A DNA stretch of 54,974 nt, from positions 1 through 54,974 of the forward strand of contig DASWMP010000133.1 of assembly GCA_036399695.1 (NCBI GenBank), given 5' to 3'. The number at the start of each line of letters is the position of its first letter. Position 1 is the stretch's first letter. The position numbers and the translations under genes are program-made. This document shows, piece after piece, positions 32,801-39,290 of the stretch. Under the pieces are notes generated by a model. It did no database searches. It saw nothing but the letters and a program-made list of their open reading frames with translations, and had not been told where the DNA came from. The stretch is from DASVEE01 sp036399695 (lineage in GTDB: Bacteria > Acidobacteriota > Thermoanaerobaculia > Gp7-AA8).

Positions 32801-35800
32801 CTGGTCACGAGTCCGGTGACGCGTCCGACCCCCTGCGCCACGAGGTTGACGTCGACGACTTCACCCTCGGTGCTGATGGTGCCGACCGCCACGCCGCTGC
32901 GCGCCGTCTGCGGGTCCTGCGCTTCGAGGCGGAACGAGCCCGCCGGCACATAAGTAAAGGAGAAGGTGCCGACCTCGCCGTTGCCGGCCGTGGTGGTCGT
33001 GCCGATGACGACGTTGTTCGCCACGAGCTTCACGGCGCCGAACGGAATCGGCGTCGTGCCGTCGGCGCGCACGAACTTCCCGCGCACCGTGCCGGTGGTC
33101 GTGAGCGGCACCGTCATCTCCAGTGTGGCCCCCGGACCCGAGAGGGTGGAGGTGCTGCGTCCGCCGCGGGCGAAGGCGTCGTTGGCCTGCGCCGTCAGCG
33201 GCCCTTCGAAGACGTTGTCGAACTTCACCACGCCGCCGTTCGACGCTTCGAGCGCCGCTTCGTAGACGCGGTTCGGGAACTGGTTCTCCTCGAGACGGAC
33301 GAAGGCCTTCGTCACCGGGTTGCCGCCGCCGTCGACGACGCGTACCTGTACCGTCCCGCGGCCCTTCAGGCGAAGGTCGTGCGTCATGTCCTGCGCGGCG
33401 CGGATGTAGATCGAATCGCGGCGGAGCCCGCCCGTGACGGCGTCCCGCGCGGTGAGGCTGTAGCTTCCCTCGGGGAAGATCTTCGCGAACTGGTACTTGC
33501 CGTTGACGTCAGTCGTGACGGTCGTCTCCGGCAGCGGCCCGACAGCCGTCACTTCGACGCCCGCACCGGCCGGCGTGACGCCGTCCGGCAGGTAGACCGT
33601 GCCGGAGAGGACGCCCGAGATGGTGTTGACGAGCTTGAGCGGGAAGTCGAGCGTCGCGCCGTCCTTCGTGAGCGTGCCGCTGCCGCCGACCGCCGTCGTA
33701 AAGAACGGATGGGTGGCCGTGACGCTCACCTGGCCGACGTTCACGCCGCTGAAGCGGAACTTGCCGTTGACGTCCGTGCGGATGCGCTGCGCCAGGCCGC
33801 CGACGAGGCTGCAGGCGTCTTCATCGAAGACCCTGCCGCCGAGGCGGATGTCGGCGCCGAGCGCCGGCGTGCCGTCGGGGTTCAGGACCGTGCCGGTGAT
33901 CGTGCCGGAGCCGGGGAAGATCAGGACGCCATAGACGGTGGAGCTGTCGGCGGTGAGCGACGCCTGCGCGTCCGCCTGATCGGTGAAGGTGCCGGCCTGG
34001 CGGATGGCGCGGACGTGCACAGTTCCGAGCGGCAGGTTCTCGAAGCGCACCTTGCCCTGCGCGTCGGTCGTCTTCGCGACGCATCCGCACGGATTGCCGC
34101 AGCCGCCGAGGAGATCGACTTCCTGGTTCGCCACCGGGTTGCGGGCCGCGTCGAGGAGCGTGAACTCCGCCGCGCCGACGCCCGAGAGCGTGATCGCCAC
34201 GTTGGAGATGAGCTGGTTCGGCTGGCTGATCGTGATGAGCGTCGAGCCGCTGCGCAGCCCGTCGCGCGATTGCGCCTTCACGGTCTGCTGCGTCGCCGGC
34301 CTGACCAGCAGCCCCACGAGCTCGAACGAGCCGTCGGCCTTCGTCAGCACGCCGCGGTCATCGACGGAGACGACGACGTCGCTCGCGGCCGCGCCGTCGG
34401 GGAAGCGCACGACGCCGCGCACCGTCCCGTAGCCGTCGCTGCCGATGACGATCGCCAGGTCCTTCGTCAGCACGTCACCCGCGCCGGCGATACCCGTCGC
34501 GCTTCCTCGGTCGCGCTGGTTGAGCAGCGCTTCGATCAGGTACTCGCCGGTCGGCAGGCCGCTGAAGGAGTACGAGCCGTTCGTGTCCGTGGTCGTGAGG
34601 GCGATCGGGATGAGCGAGCCGTCGTTCCCTCTGACGCGGTAGACGACCTGCAGATTCGGGAGGAGCTGGACGTCCGAGCCCTGCACGCGGCGGACGACGC
34701 CCTTCGCGCTGACCGTGCCGCCGTCGAGCGTCAGGTCGACCACGGCGGCAGTGCCGGCGCGGTCGATACGGCCGAAGCTCTTGCCGAGGCTCGCGTCCTT
34801 CACCGCGCGGACAGAGACGGCGCCGACGATCAGGTTGTCGATGCGGTAGCGCCCCTGCGAGTCAGACATCGCGCTGCCGTGGCTCTGCGAGTCCGTCTGG
34901 CTGAGGGCGACGACGCTCGCGCCGGCTACCGGCTGGCCGACGAGATCGCGCACCGTGCCGGTGACGGAGCCGCGTCCGAGCATGGCGATATCGAGCACGA
35001 TCTGCTCGCCCGCGGCGCGGACGGAGCTGGAGACGTAGCGGAGCGCGCCCGTGGCCGGGTCCTTCGTGGAGATCTGGAAGGCCATGCCGCAGCGGTCCTG
35101 GCGCACGTAGCGCAGCTCGTAGCGGCCGTCGCCGCCGGTGCGGATCGCCGTCAGCCCCTTGTACTCGTCGAGCGGCGGGATGCAGAGGATCTCGGGATTC
35201 TGGGCGTACGTGACGACGGCGTTGCCGATCGGCGAACCGTCCGCGTCGAGGATGCGTCCGGAGACGACCGCACCCATGTCGATGAGGCGCGACGCCAGTG
35301 CCACCGTGGCCGCCGGACCGCGGACGCCGCGCAGATCGTCGATGCCCTGCACCGAGAGCTGCGTGGCGACGTACGGCCCTTCCGGCTGGTCGAGCGTGGC
35401 GAAGACGAGACGGCCGGAGAGCTGGCGCTTCGCCGAGATCACCTTGTTCTTCGCAATCGTGTAGTTCGCAGGATTGCCGCCCGTGGCCGCGTCGACGATG
35501 CGGTCGAAGAGGATGGCGGTCTGGAACCCGAACGGCGCGGCACCGTCCAGCGTCTCCGGTCCGATGCTGTGCGCCGAGATGACGCGCGGCCCCTGCGGCA
35601 GGATCGTCTCGGAGCTGAGCGGCTGCTCGCTCTCGTACGTGCCGTCTCCGTTGGCGTCGATGTCGAGCGTCGGATCGCCATCGACGTTGACGCGGTACTT
35701 GCCGCCCGCCGTCATCGTCACCTGCGCCGTGCCGCGGTGGAACGCGTCGCCGGAGGGGTGGGTGAGGGCGATGTCGATGGTCGACGCCGCCGTGGCCGTC

Positions 35801-37989
35801 AGCTCGAACGTGTACGGGCCGGCGTTCGGCGACGGGATCAGCACCAGGCGCGAAGCGCTCGTGGCGCTCGTGCCAAACGGAACCGAGACGGCCGAGAGGA
35901 CTTCACCGTTGTTGAAGGTGCTGGCACCGGCGCTGACATGGCCGCTGCCATCCTTGACGCTGATCGTCACCGGCGCGCCCGAAGCGTTGCCGGCCGCAAA
36001 GGCGATGTACGCCGGACCGGAGGCCGCGACGTCCGCGATCTCCCGCTCGTAACGGGTGGCGCCACCCGCCAGCTCCGCGCGCTGCTTGAGCGCGTTGCCG
36101 ATGGCGCGCGAAAGGTCTGACCCCGCGTTGGTCGTGCGGAGGAGCTGGTCGAAGCCCGCGTCGACCGGGCTGCCGCCGTAGAAGTCGAAGAGGAGGTCGC
36201 GTACGGCATCGTCCACCGGCTGTCCGAGCGAGGTGCGCAGCCCCGCTTCGGCCAGCGCCAGCGCCTTCTGCGTCACCACCGGACGGGAGGTACGGATCAC
36301 CCCCTTCGGCAGCGTGCCGGACGGGGCGTTGGCGATGCTCCACGCCTGCCCGAGGACGCGCATCGCCGCGGCGACGACCGTCTGCGGGACGTGATCGACG
36401 GCCGTCGGGAGCACGAGCGTGTCGGGGGAGAGCGGGACGCCCCGCTCGCCGACCGCCAGCGTGAACTTGAGCGTGCCGGTCGAGCCGTTCTGCGTGTCCA
36501 GGTTCAGGTACGTGGCCACGACCTGGCCCGTGCGGTCGGCCACGAAGTCGTACTCGAGCATCCGCGAATCGCGCGGCTGCAGCGTGGCGATCGACTGCGT
36601 GGCATCGCCTACCATGTGCGCGCCGGACATCCGCGCGCCGTCCAGCGTCACACGGACGTCATTCGCCAGCGACTGGCTGATGTTGTTGACCGTGACGTAG
36701 AGCTTGAAGCGCTCCCCCTGGCGGACGATCGACGGGGCGGTGAACGTCATGTCGAAGTAGGGATTGCGCACCAGCACGCCGCCCGAGCCCGCGCCTTTGA
36801 CCGTGACAGGTCCGGTGACGAGCCCTTCGAGCGTCGCCGCGATGTCGAAGTCGATGGTATGGAAGCCTTCCTTCTCGCCGCGCAGCAGGAACTCGGTCTC
36901 ACCTTGCTCGCCTGGACGGAAGGAGACGATGTCGTCGGCCGTGCCGAATTCGCCGTCCGCGCCGGCGGCGACGACCGGCAGCGTCGAGAGCTGCGGCCCC
37001 TTTGTCGTATCCGGGAGCATCAGCGGATCGTCGAGCGAGCCCGGCACCTTGTCGGCGCCTGCCGGCAGCTTGATCGTGCCGGTGACGTCGTGGACCGTCA
37101 GGTTTGACGCTCCCGGGGCGCCGTTGGCGACGTAGAGCTTCGCCGAGAAGAACTGCTTGAGGTACCCGACGTTGCCCGGGATGACCAGCACGCTGGGGAT
37201 GCGCACCGGCTCGGATTTGCCGTTGGACATGCGCACCGTCGGCTCCTCGCCGTCGGCCGGCTTGAGGAGCATCGGCACGATCGTCGTGAGCGGCGGCATC
37301 TGCGCCCGCTCCGGCTCCCCCGCCGGGAGCAGCGGCTGCGGCACCGCGACGCCGCGGCTGTCGAATACGACCGGGAAGCTGAAGTTGACCGGCGACGACT
37401 CGGTGGCCATCCCGAGCGTGAACTCGAATCCGAGATACGAGTCGTTGTCCAGGACGATGCCTTTGGCTTTGATCTCCTCGAGCGTGAGCGCCCGCGTGGT
37501 GACGGAGGTGATGAGGACCTGCTCGATGACCTCGACGTCGACGCGGTTCGGCGTGACGTCCAGGACGGTGGCGCCGTTGAACGTAAGTCTAAGGTTGGAA
37601 AGGGTGTAGTTGCCCGACGTCGGCAGCGGCGGAATGATCAGCACCAGCGGATCGGGCGAGGAAGTCTGCGGCAGGCTGATGGGAGCGCGCAGCCCCGGCC
37701 CCGCCAAGTCCCCTTCGATCTCGAACCCGCCACCCAGCAGCCGCTGCGCCTCCGCCAGCGACAGGTCCGTGTTCCCTGCCCGGATCGTCACCCGGATGCC
37801 CGAAGCCGTGTTCTTCGGCACCGTGACCTTCTGCGGCTCCGCATACGCCGCCAGGCCCGAGAGCCGCAACTCCAGCTCGCCAAGCTTCCGAGGCTTGAGG
37901 AACTGCGCCGACAGCGCACCCGCCAGAGAGCTCAGGAGGGCAAAAAGCAGGAGCACACGACGGGTGTCGGACAGACGGACTGACGGCAC
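26827..37989 (-). CDS. Giant exported multidomain adhesin-like protein with C-terminal CCY repeats
   Basis: A 3720-residue exported protein, first gene of the operon. The start is a GTG at 37989, chosen because AGAAGG lies about six bases upstream and the product begins with a signal peptide (RRVLLLFALLSSLAGALSAQ). Residues 20-900 are beta-rich and not clearly assigned. About 907-2063 holds roughly a dozen CnaB/carboxypeptidase-regulatory-like domains (GxVxxxDGxPxxGAxVxxT...TDxxGxYxFxxLPxGxY). About 2065-2265 is Big_5-like and about 2265-2660 Ig-like. The last 950 residues are seven Big_1-like repeats of about 135 residues, five of which carry a Cys-Cys-Tyr motif. No sortase signal, autotransporter barrel or T9SS tail was seen, so export beyond the inner membrane is unexplained. 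Probably a surface or extracellular scaffold. Confidence 0.85.
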   Translation of the reverse strand: MPSVRLSDTRRVLLLFALLSSLAGALSAQFLKPRKLGELELRLSGLAAYAEPQKVTVPKNTASGIRVTIRAGNTDLSLAEAQRLLGGGFEIEGDLAGPGLRAPISLPQTSSPDPLVLIIPPLPTSGNYTLSNLRLTFNGATVLDVTPNRVDVEVIEQVLITSVTTRALTLEEIKAKGIVLDNDSYLGFEFTLGMATESSPVNFSFPVVFDSRGVAVPQPLLPAGEPERAQMPPLTTIVPMLLKPADGEEPTVRMSNGKSEPVRIPSVLVIPGNVGYLKQFFSAKLYVANGAPGASNLTVHDVTGTIKLPAGADKVPGSLDDPLMLPDTTKGPQLSTLPVVAAGADGEFGTADDIVSFRPGEQGETEFLLRGEKEGFHTIDFDIAATLEGLVTGPVTVKGAGSGGVLVRNPYFDMTFTAPSIVRQGERFKLYVTVNNISQSLANDVRVTLDGARMSGAHMVGDATQSIATLQPRDSRMLEYDFVADRTGQVVATYLNLDTQNGSTGTLKFTLAVGERGVPLSPDTLVLPTAVDHVPQTVVAAAMRVLGQAWSIANAPSGTLPKGVIRTSRPVVTQKALALAEAGLRTSLGQPVDDAVRDLLFDFYGGSPVDAGFDQLLRTTNAGSDLSRAIGNALKQRAELAGGATRYEREIADVAASGPAYIAFAAGNASGAPVTISVKDGSGHVSAGASTFNNGEVLSAVSVPFGTSATSASRLVLIPSPNAGPYTFELTATAASTIDIALTHPSGDAFHRGTAQVTMTAGGKYRVNVDGDPTLDIDANGDGTYESEQPLSSETILPQGPRVISAHSIGPETLDGAAPFGFQTAILFDRIVDAATGGNPANYTIAKNKVISAKRQLSGRLVFATLDQPEGPYVATQLSVQGIDDLRGVRGPAATVALASRLIDMGAVVSGRILDADGSPIGNAVVTYAQNPEILCIPPLDEYKGLTAIRTGGDGRYELRYVRQDRCGMAFQISTKDPATGALRYVSSSVRAAGEQIVLDIAMLGRGSVTGTVRDLVGQPVAGASVVALSQTDSQSHGSAMSDSQGRYRIDNLIVGAVSVRAVKDASLGKSFGRIDRAGTAAVVDLTLDGGTVSAKGVVRRVQGSDVQLLPNLQVVYRVRGNDGSLIPIALTTTDTNGSYSFSGLPTGEYLIEALLNQRDRGSATGIAGAGDVLTKDLAIVIGSDGYGTVRGVVRFPDGAAASDVVVSVDDRGVLTKADGSFELVGLLVRPATQQTVKAQSRDGLRSGSTLITISQPNQLISNVAITLSGVGAAEFTLLDAARNPVANQEVDLLGGCGNPCGCVAKTTDAQGKVRFENLPLGTVHVRAIRQAGTFTDQADAQASLTADSSTVYGVLIFPGSGTITGTVLNPDGTPALGADIRLGGRVFDEDACSLVGGLAQRIRTDVNGKFRFSGVNVGQVSVTATHPFFTTAVGGSGTLTKDGATLDFPLKLVNTISGVLSGTVYLPDGVTPAGAGVEVTAVGPLPETTVTTDVNGKYQFAKIFPEGSYSLTARDAVTGGLRRDSIYIRAAQDMTHDLRLKGRGTVQVRVVDGGGNPVTKAFVRLEENQFPNRVYEAALEASNGGVVKFDNVFEGPLTAQANDAFARGGRSTSTLSGPGATLEMTVPLTTTGTVRGKFVRADGTTPIPFGAVKLVANNVVIGTTTTAGNGEVGTFSFTYVPAGSFRLEAQDPQTARSGVAVGTISTEGEVVDVNLVAQGVGRVTGLVTSNGAAQPGAHVRITNGSFDVITFADATGRYTVDGIPEGRINVTGSLSGNFLTGTTSGMLTGEAQTLTLDVALRDSGKLTGHVVAAGGRSAAPLSLVTVYVGGTGGATLTTISDTTGAFTFERVPAGYANLTADVLGGIDKASGSADIAGSRTTDVTLTLNGVGGISGHALDSAGAAIAGSIRITGNGAVPYSFTVQAQADGLFALPQVPAGPFSATLTAKSGEFLLYGTASGSIAPNQTLDLTVQIQPSGTVTGLVMRSNGTTPAVGANVVLQLDASRSVTVQAGNDGRFTARGVPFSNFTVRINDPITTGLALSQGSLTTNGQTVDLGTLVLDDQPLRVVSITPANGAIGVTQTTPVVVVFSNQLLSAAGITVRNGTTTVSGNASLSSDAKSVTLTGTWPDSSELTVNVSTSVTDVFGRHPLETTASRFHTIDLSGPKVASVVPAGGAIQVAATTAVTVTFDESLAANNDASAVVTLDGVAGSAAMTSPTTIVFTPSAPLADNSVYTVKVNGAMDASGNVQTTAFTSTFATTDTVAPVLTVTSPANNTWIRTLQPQIQVNGVDPVSGIAAASGTLRLDGTAVTTQLSGATMYFTPATALAEGTHTLDASMTDRAGNTGTVTSTFKLDATAPAVPQLTGIGQDATLNGSITIGAITSDATSGVHRVEVYVDNSHFLNLTAPALSAGYDTRSLADGWHNFTARAVDVAGNTTAVSPPIRALINNRPLTLTFGSPGAGTQVRDAVSTTATASEPVVSIVFTASGSSITDEASPYEAMFPLASAPEGPLVITATATAQSGETAQTSLTVVVDRTPPVLPDITRITAEPPVNGSSMVYGYAGAVEPNATVEITNTKSSAMTTVRAGSDGSFSIYIAGSIDDPLSIVAIDAVTNRSDAATTSIRSTPSLPPSEGSTSLHYDGILVDRVGAAAGSLVPDGNLDAVFTVSLAIGDGVTRTLSYIDLSGPLTRSTRNGQPPIGVALDPGSPLLNNGTGQVSFPVTNGTTLTLFAADAGFIREDWTYTVKAVFTDGSQFIGTYFIVPRQDRTYVGHSAEVTAEPPTVIAPGTTTLTITNIRDIEGNLVPDGGKIALTAADMATKNSLGTPFRSAGGTISGGTPAANNPAFQVFTINGGSVTATYASNPVTPTVKTGAAVIVQVMAADASDNVLGAEAISTIDIAIRSAADQAVVHLAPATLYADRNDRRSKLRVQVRDTAGNPLPNGTKVLLTAANSQSWTNGFWTSSAGGNIISGTPSPTSSLYRVHTVSNGEVEAEYSSSGLASSVGEVKTATIQVLPADANGNRSAMEAIGLGYLGLVGAASSEVAVSPKTVPYVFPNPPSVQVDVFHAHDARAHLVPDGANLLVTATNSASWDACCYIGSHGGTIAGGGISPSSSIYKFFPLFRNFFSTSWTQQGIGNVPAGQDRTSNIQVLAGDNIGGRLDMRVLGLAQVKILGPMNARGSATESAIFGDGNLQTTTVRFTHILDLHGNPLPEGSFVVVTAANSATWTSCCYVNSAGGQILNGLPSPNDSNFKYFAIKDGGIDVTFGNQGIVSGPGESKTSNIVIAQAGANGTLNDRAALGIVPVSTIGTTTAQLTASPSAFFADGADYRSTITIGNIKDSLGRPVPDGTLVGVTAANSATWTSCCYVNSAGGVILGERMAGNNSNFRIFPVTNGQVVLQYSSQGVVVSTGEKVANVAVVAANSSGNIISQLVLGTVSIRLLSQSTATVVAEPLNLTAFAPNVTSQITVRDLKSSDGLPLPDGTKVALTVADSASWTSCCYVTSAGGTLTAAGTVAGDGSSATNNSNFKVFTIAGGSVRAVYDGGLLTAGVGETRIANVSVVPADRNGAILSQGTLGYGPIRINGVTSATVPAPQTLKIPGTVSVIFANIRDAAGNVVPDGTPVAVTVSNSATVSSCCYNVSIGGTILNGNASPSGVIWKWFTVQNGAVTVDYSTQGVTNAPSTARIQMVPARRDGTIYGTRSLDGGVATINLTF
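26830..29670 (-). repeat. Seven ~405-bp tandem coding repeats with WTSCCY motif
   Basis: Cys-Cys codon pairs lie at 27061-27066, 27475-27480, 27877-27882, 28282-28287 and 28690-28695, spaced 402-414 bases apart. Two further repeats near 29.1 and 29.5 kb keep the frame of the domain (SAGG, PDGxx) but have FWTS or PFRS in place of the Cys pair. Each repeat has DxxGxPxPDGTxVxVTAANS, then S/T-W-T-S-C-C-Y-V-N-S-A-G-G, then a G-x-V-x-x-x-Y-S-x-Q-G strand. Confidence 0.85.
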
Positions 37990-38069
37990 ACAGACCTTCT
38001 TTCAGCCGGGACACATCCGCCCGCACACACTGCCGGCATCGGGTTTACAAAATTGGACGACTCGTCGGC

Positions 38070-38097
38070 AGTGTAACATTTGTGACTGAACCGTCAA
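38070..38097 (-). promoter_or_regulatory. Sigma-70-like promoter of the giant-protein operon
   Basis: On the minus strand TTGACG (38092-38097, 5 of 6) and TACACT (38070-38075, 4 of 6) are separated by 16 bp. Transcription would start near 38063, giving a leader of about 75 bases before the GTG at 37989, which has AGAAGG as ribosome site. Confidence 0.5.
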
Positions 38098-38167
38098 CTT
38101 CCGGATTAACGGACAGGTGACGAACGGCTGACGCCGGAACGACGGCATTCCGAGGGTGGTGGGCAGC

Positions 38168-38260
38168 CGATGGGACCTATGGGAGCTCCGCTCCGCCGTG
38201 CGCAGCCCCATAGGTCCTATCGGCCCCATCGGTCCTATCGGCCGCCCATCGGCCCCATCG
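38168..38260. repeat. Boundary palindrome (ATGGGACCT / ATAGGTCCTATCGG type)
   Basis: The short left arm ATGGGACCTATGGG (from about 38169) is followed, after about 30 bases, by a longer right arm of CCCATAGGTCCTATCGG and CCCATCGG units. Pairing is partial. It lies between the FNT gene end (38283) and the promoter of the giant operon, where it could end FNT transcription. Confidence 0.7.
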
Positions 38261-38282
38261 TCACCCCACGCGGCTTACGCCC

Positions 38283-39101
38283 TCACGAATCCACGGCCTC
38301 GCCGTGCGCCGCGAACTGCACGTGAGCGAGGATCGCCACGAGCGTCACACCGCCGATCGTGTTGCCGAGGAGCACCGGGAGCACGAAGTGCGACAGGGCG
38401 GTGCCCAAGCCGGTGGAGCCCTCCGCCACCAGGAAGAAGACGTCGACGCTGCTCCCGACGATGTGCGGGAACTGCGAGACGCCGACCAGATACGTGATGA
38501 GGATGATCACGACGACGCGGAACTGCTGCGCGAACGGCAGGAGCCAGACCATCAGCGCGATCAGCCACCCGGCGAAGATCGCCCGCAGTAGCGTGGTGGC
38601 GAAGTCGTGGCCCATCGCCTCCTCCCCCAGGTGGCGCATCGTTTCGCGGACGCCGGGACTGACGGCGGTCGTGCGCGCCATGACCGTGGCGAAGGCGAAA
38701 GCGCCGGCGAGGTTTGCGATCAGCACCACCGCCCAGAGCCGGGCGATCCTGGCGAGGATCGCCAGCTTCTTCCGGACGAGGAACGGCAGGATCACGGTGA
38801 GCGTGTTCTCGGTGTAGAGCTGCTGGCGTCCGAGGATCACGATCAGGAACCCGAAGCTGTAGCCGAAGTTGGTCAGAAGCGGCGTCCACTCAGCCTCGGG
38901 GAGGTGATGCCGGAGCACCGCCTTCCCGATGAACGAAAACCCCATCGACAGGCCGGCCGCGAGGCCCGACCACGCCAGTGACGACGTCAGCCGTTCCAGC
39001 TCGGACTCCCCCTCCTGCTTGATCGCCTCGTAGACGACTTTCCCCTCCGGCGCACTCCGTTCTTCCGCCTCGTCCTTCTGCTTCGCCTTCTCCGGTTCCA
39101 T
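38283..39101 (-). CDS. Formate/nitrite transporter (FNT) family channel, YfdC-like
   Basis: A 272-residue inner-membrane channel for small monovalent anions or weak acids. After a charged cytoplasmic N-terminus (about 35 residues, KAKQKDEAEE) there are six membrane segments, as expected for FNT pentamers. The family signature appears in LGRQQLYTENTLTVILPF and in the last helix LLGNTIGGVTLVAILAH. The N-terminal extension and sequence feel closer to the YfdC branch than to FocA or NirC. A strong AGGAGG ribosome site lies seven bases before the ATG. No formate dehydrogenase, nitrite reductase or pyruvate formate-lyase gene is nearby, so the substrate is open. It is followed by a palindrome, then the giant operon. 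Confidence 0.85.
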   Translation of the reverse strand: MEPEKAKQKDEAEERSAPEGKVVYEAIKQEGESELERLTSSLAWSGLAAGLSMGFSFIGKAVLRHHLPEAEWTPLLTNFGYSFGFLIVILGRQQLYTENTLTVILPFLVRKKLAILARIARLWAVVLIANLAGAFAFATVMARTTAVSPGVRETMRHLGEEAMGHDFATTLLRAIFAGWLIALMVWLLPFAQQFRVVVIILITYLVGVSQFPHIVGSSVDVFFLVAEGSTGLGTALSHFVLPVLLGNTIGGVTLVAILAHVQFAAHGEAVDS

Positions 39102-39290
39102 CGATCAGCCTCCTCTCCAGTGCCGCGGATTGACCGGAGTGGCAAGAACGGGTCCTGGGGAGCGCATGCACGATTGATCAGAGGAGAACTTGTCGGACCG
39201 CCAACAAGGCGTAGGCGTAACGTAAGCGTCGGGGAACGTTTCCTTGAAGCCGGAACGCGCGACACTCAAAAGCTGGCGGGGATCGCTCGC

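Noticed and set aside
30712..36120. A 1802-codon open frame on the plus strand
   Set aside because: It is antisense to the repeat-rich giant gene, is extremely Arg-rich without domains, and exists because G+C-rich codons leave the opposite strand free of stops.
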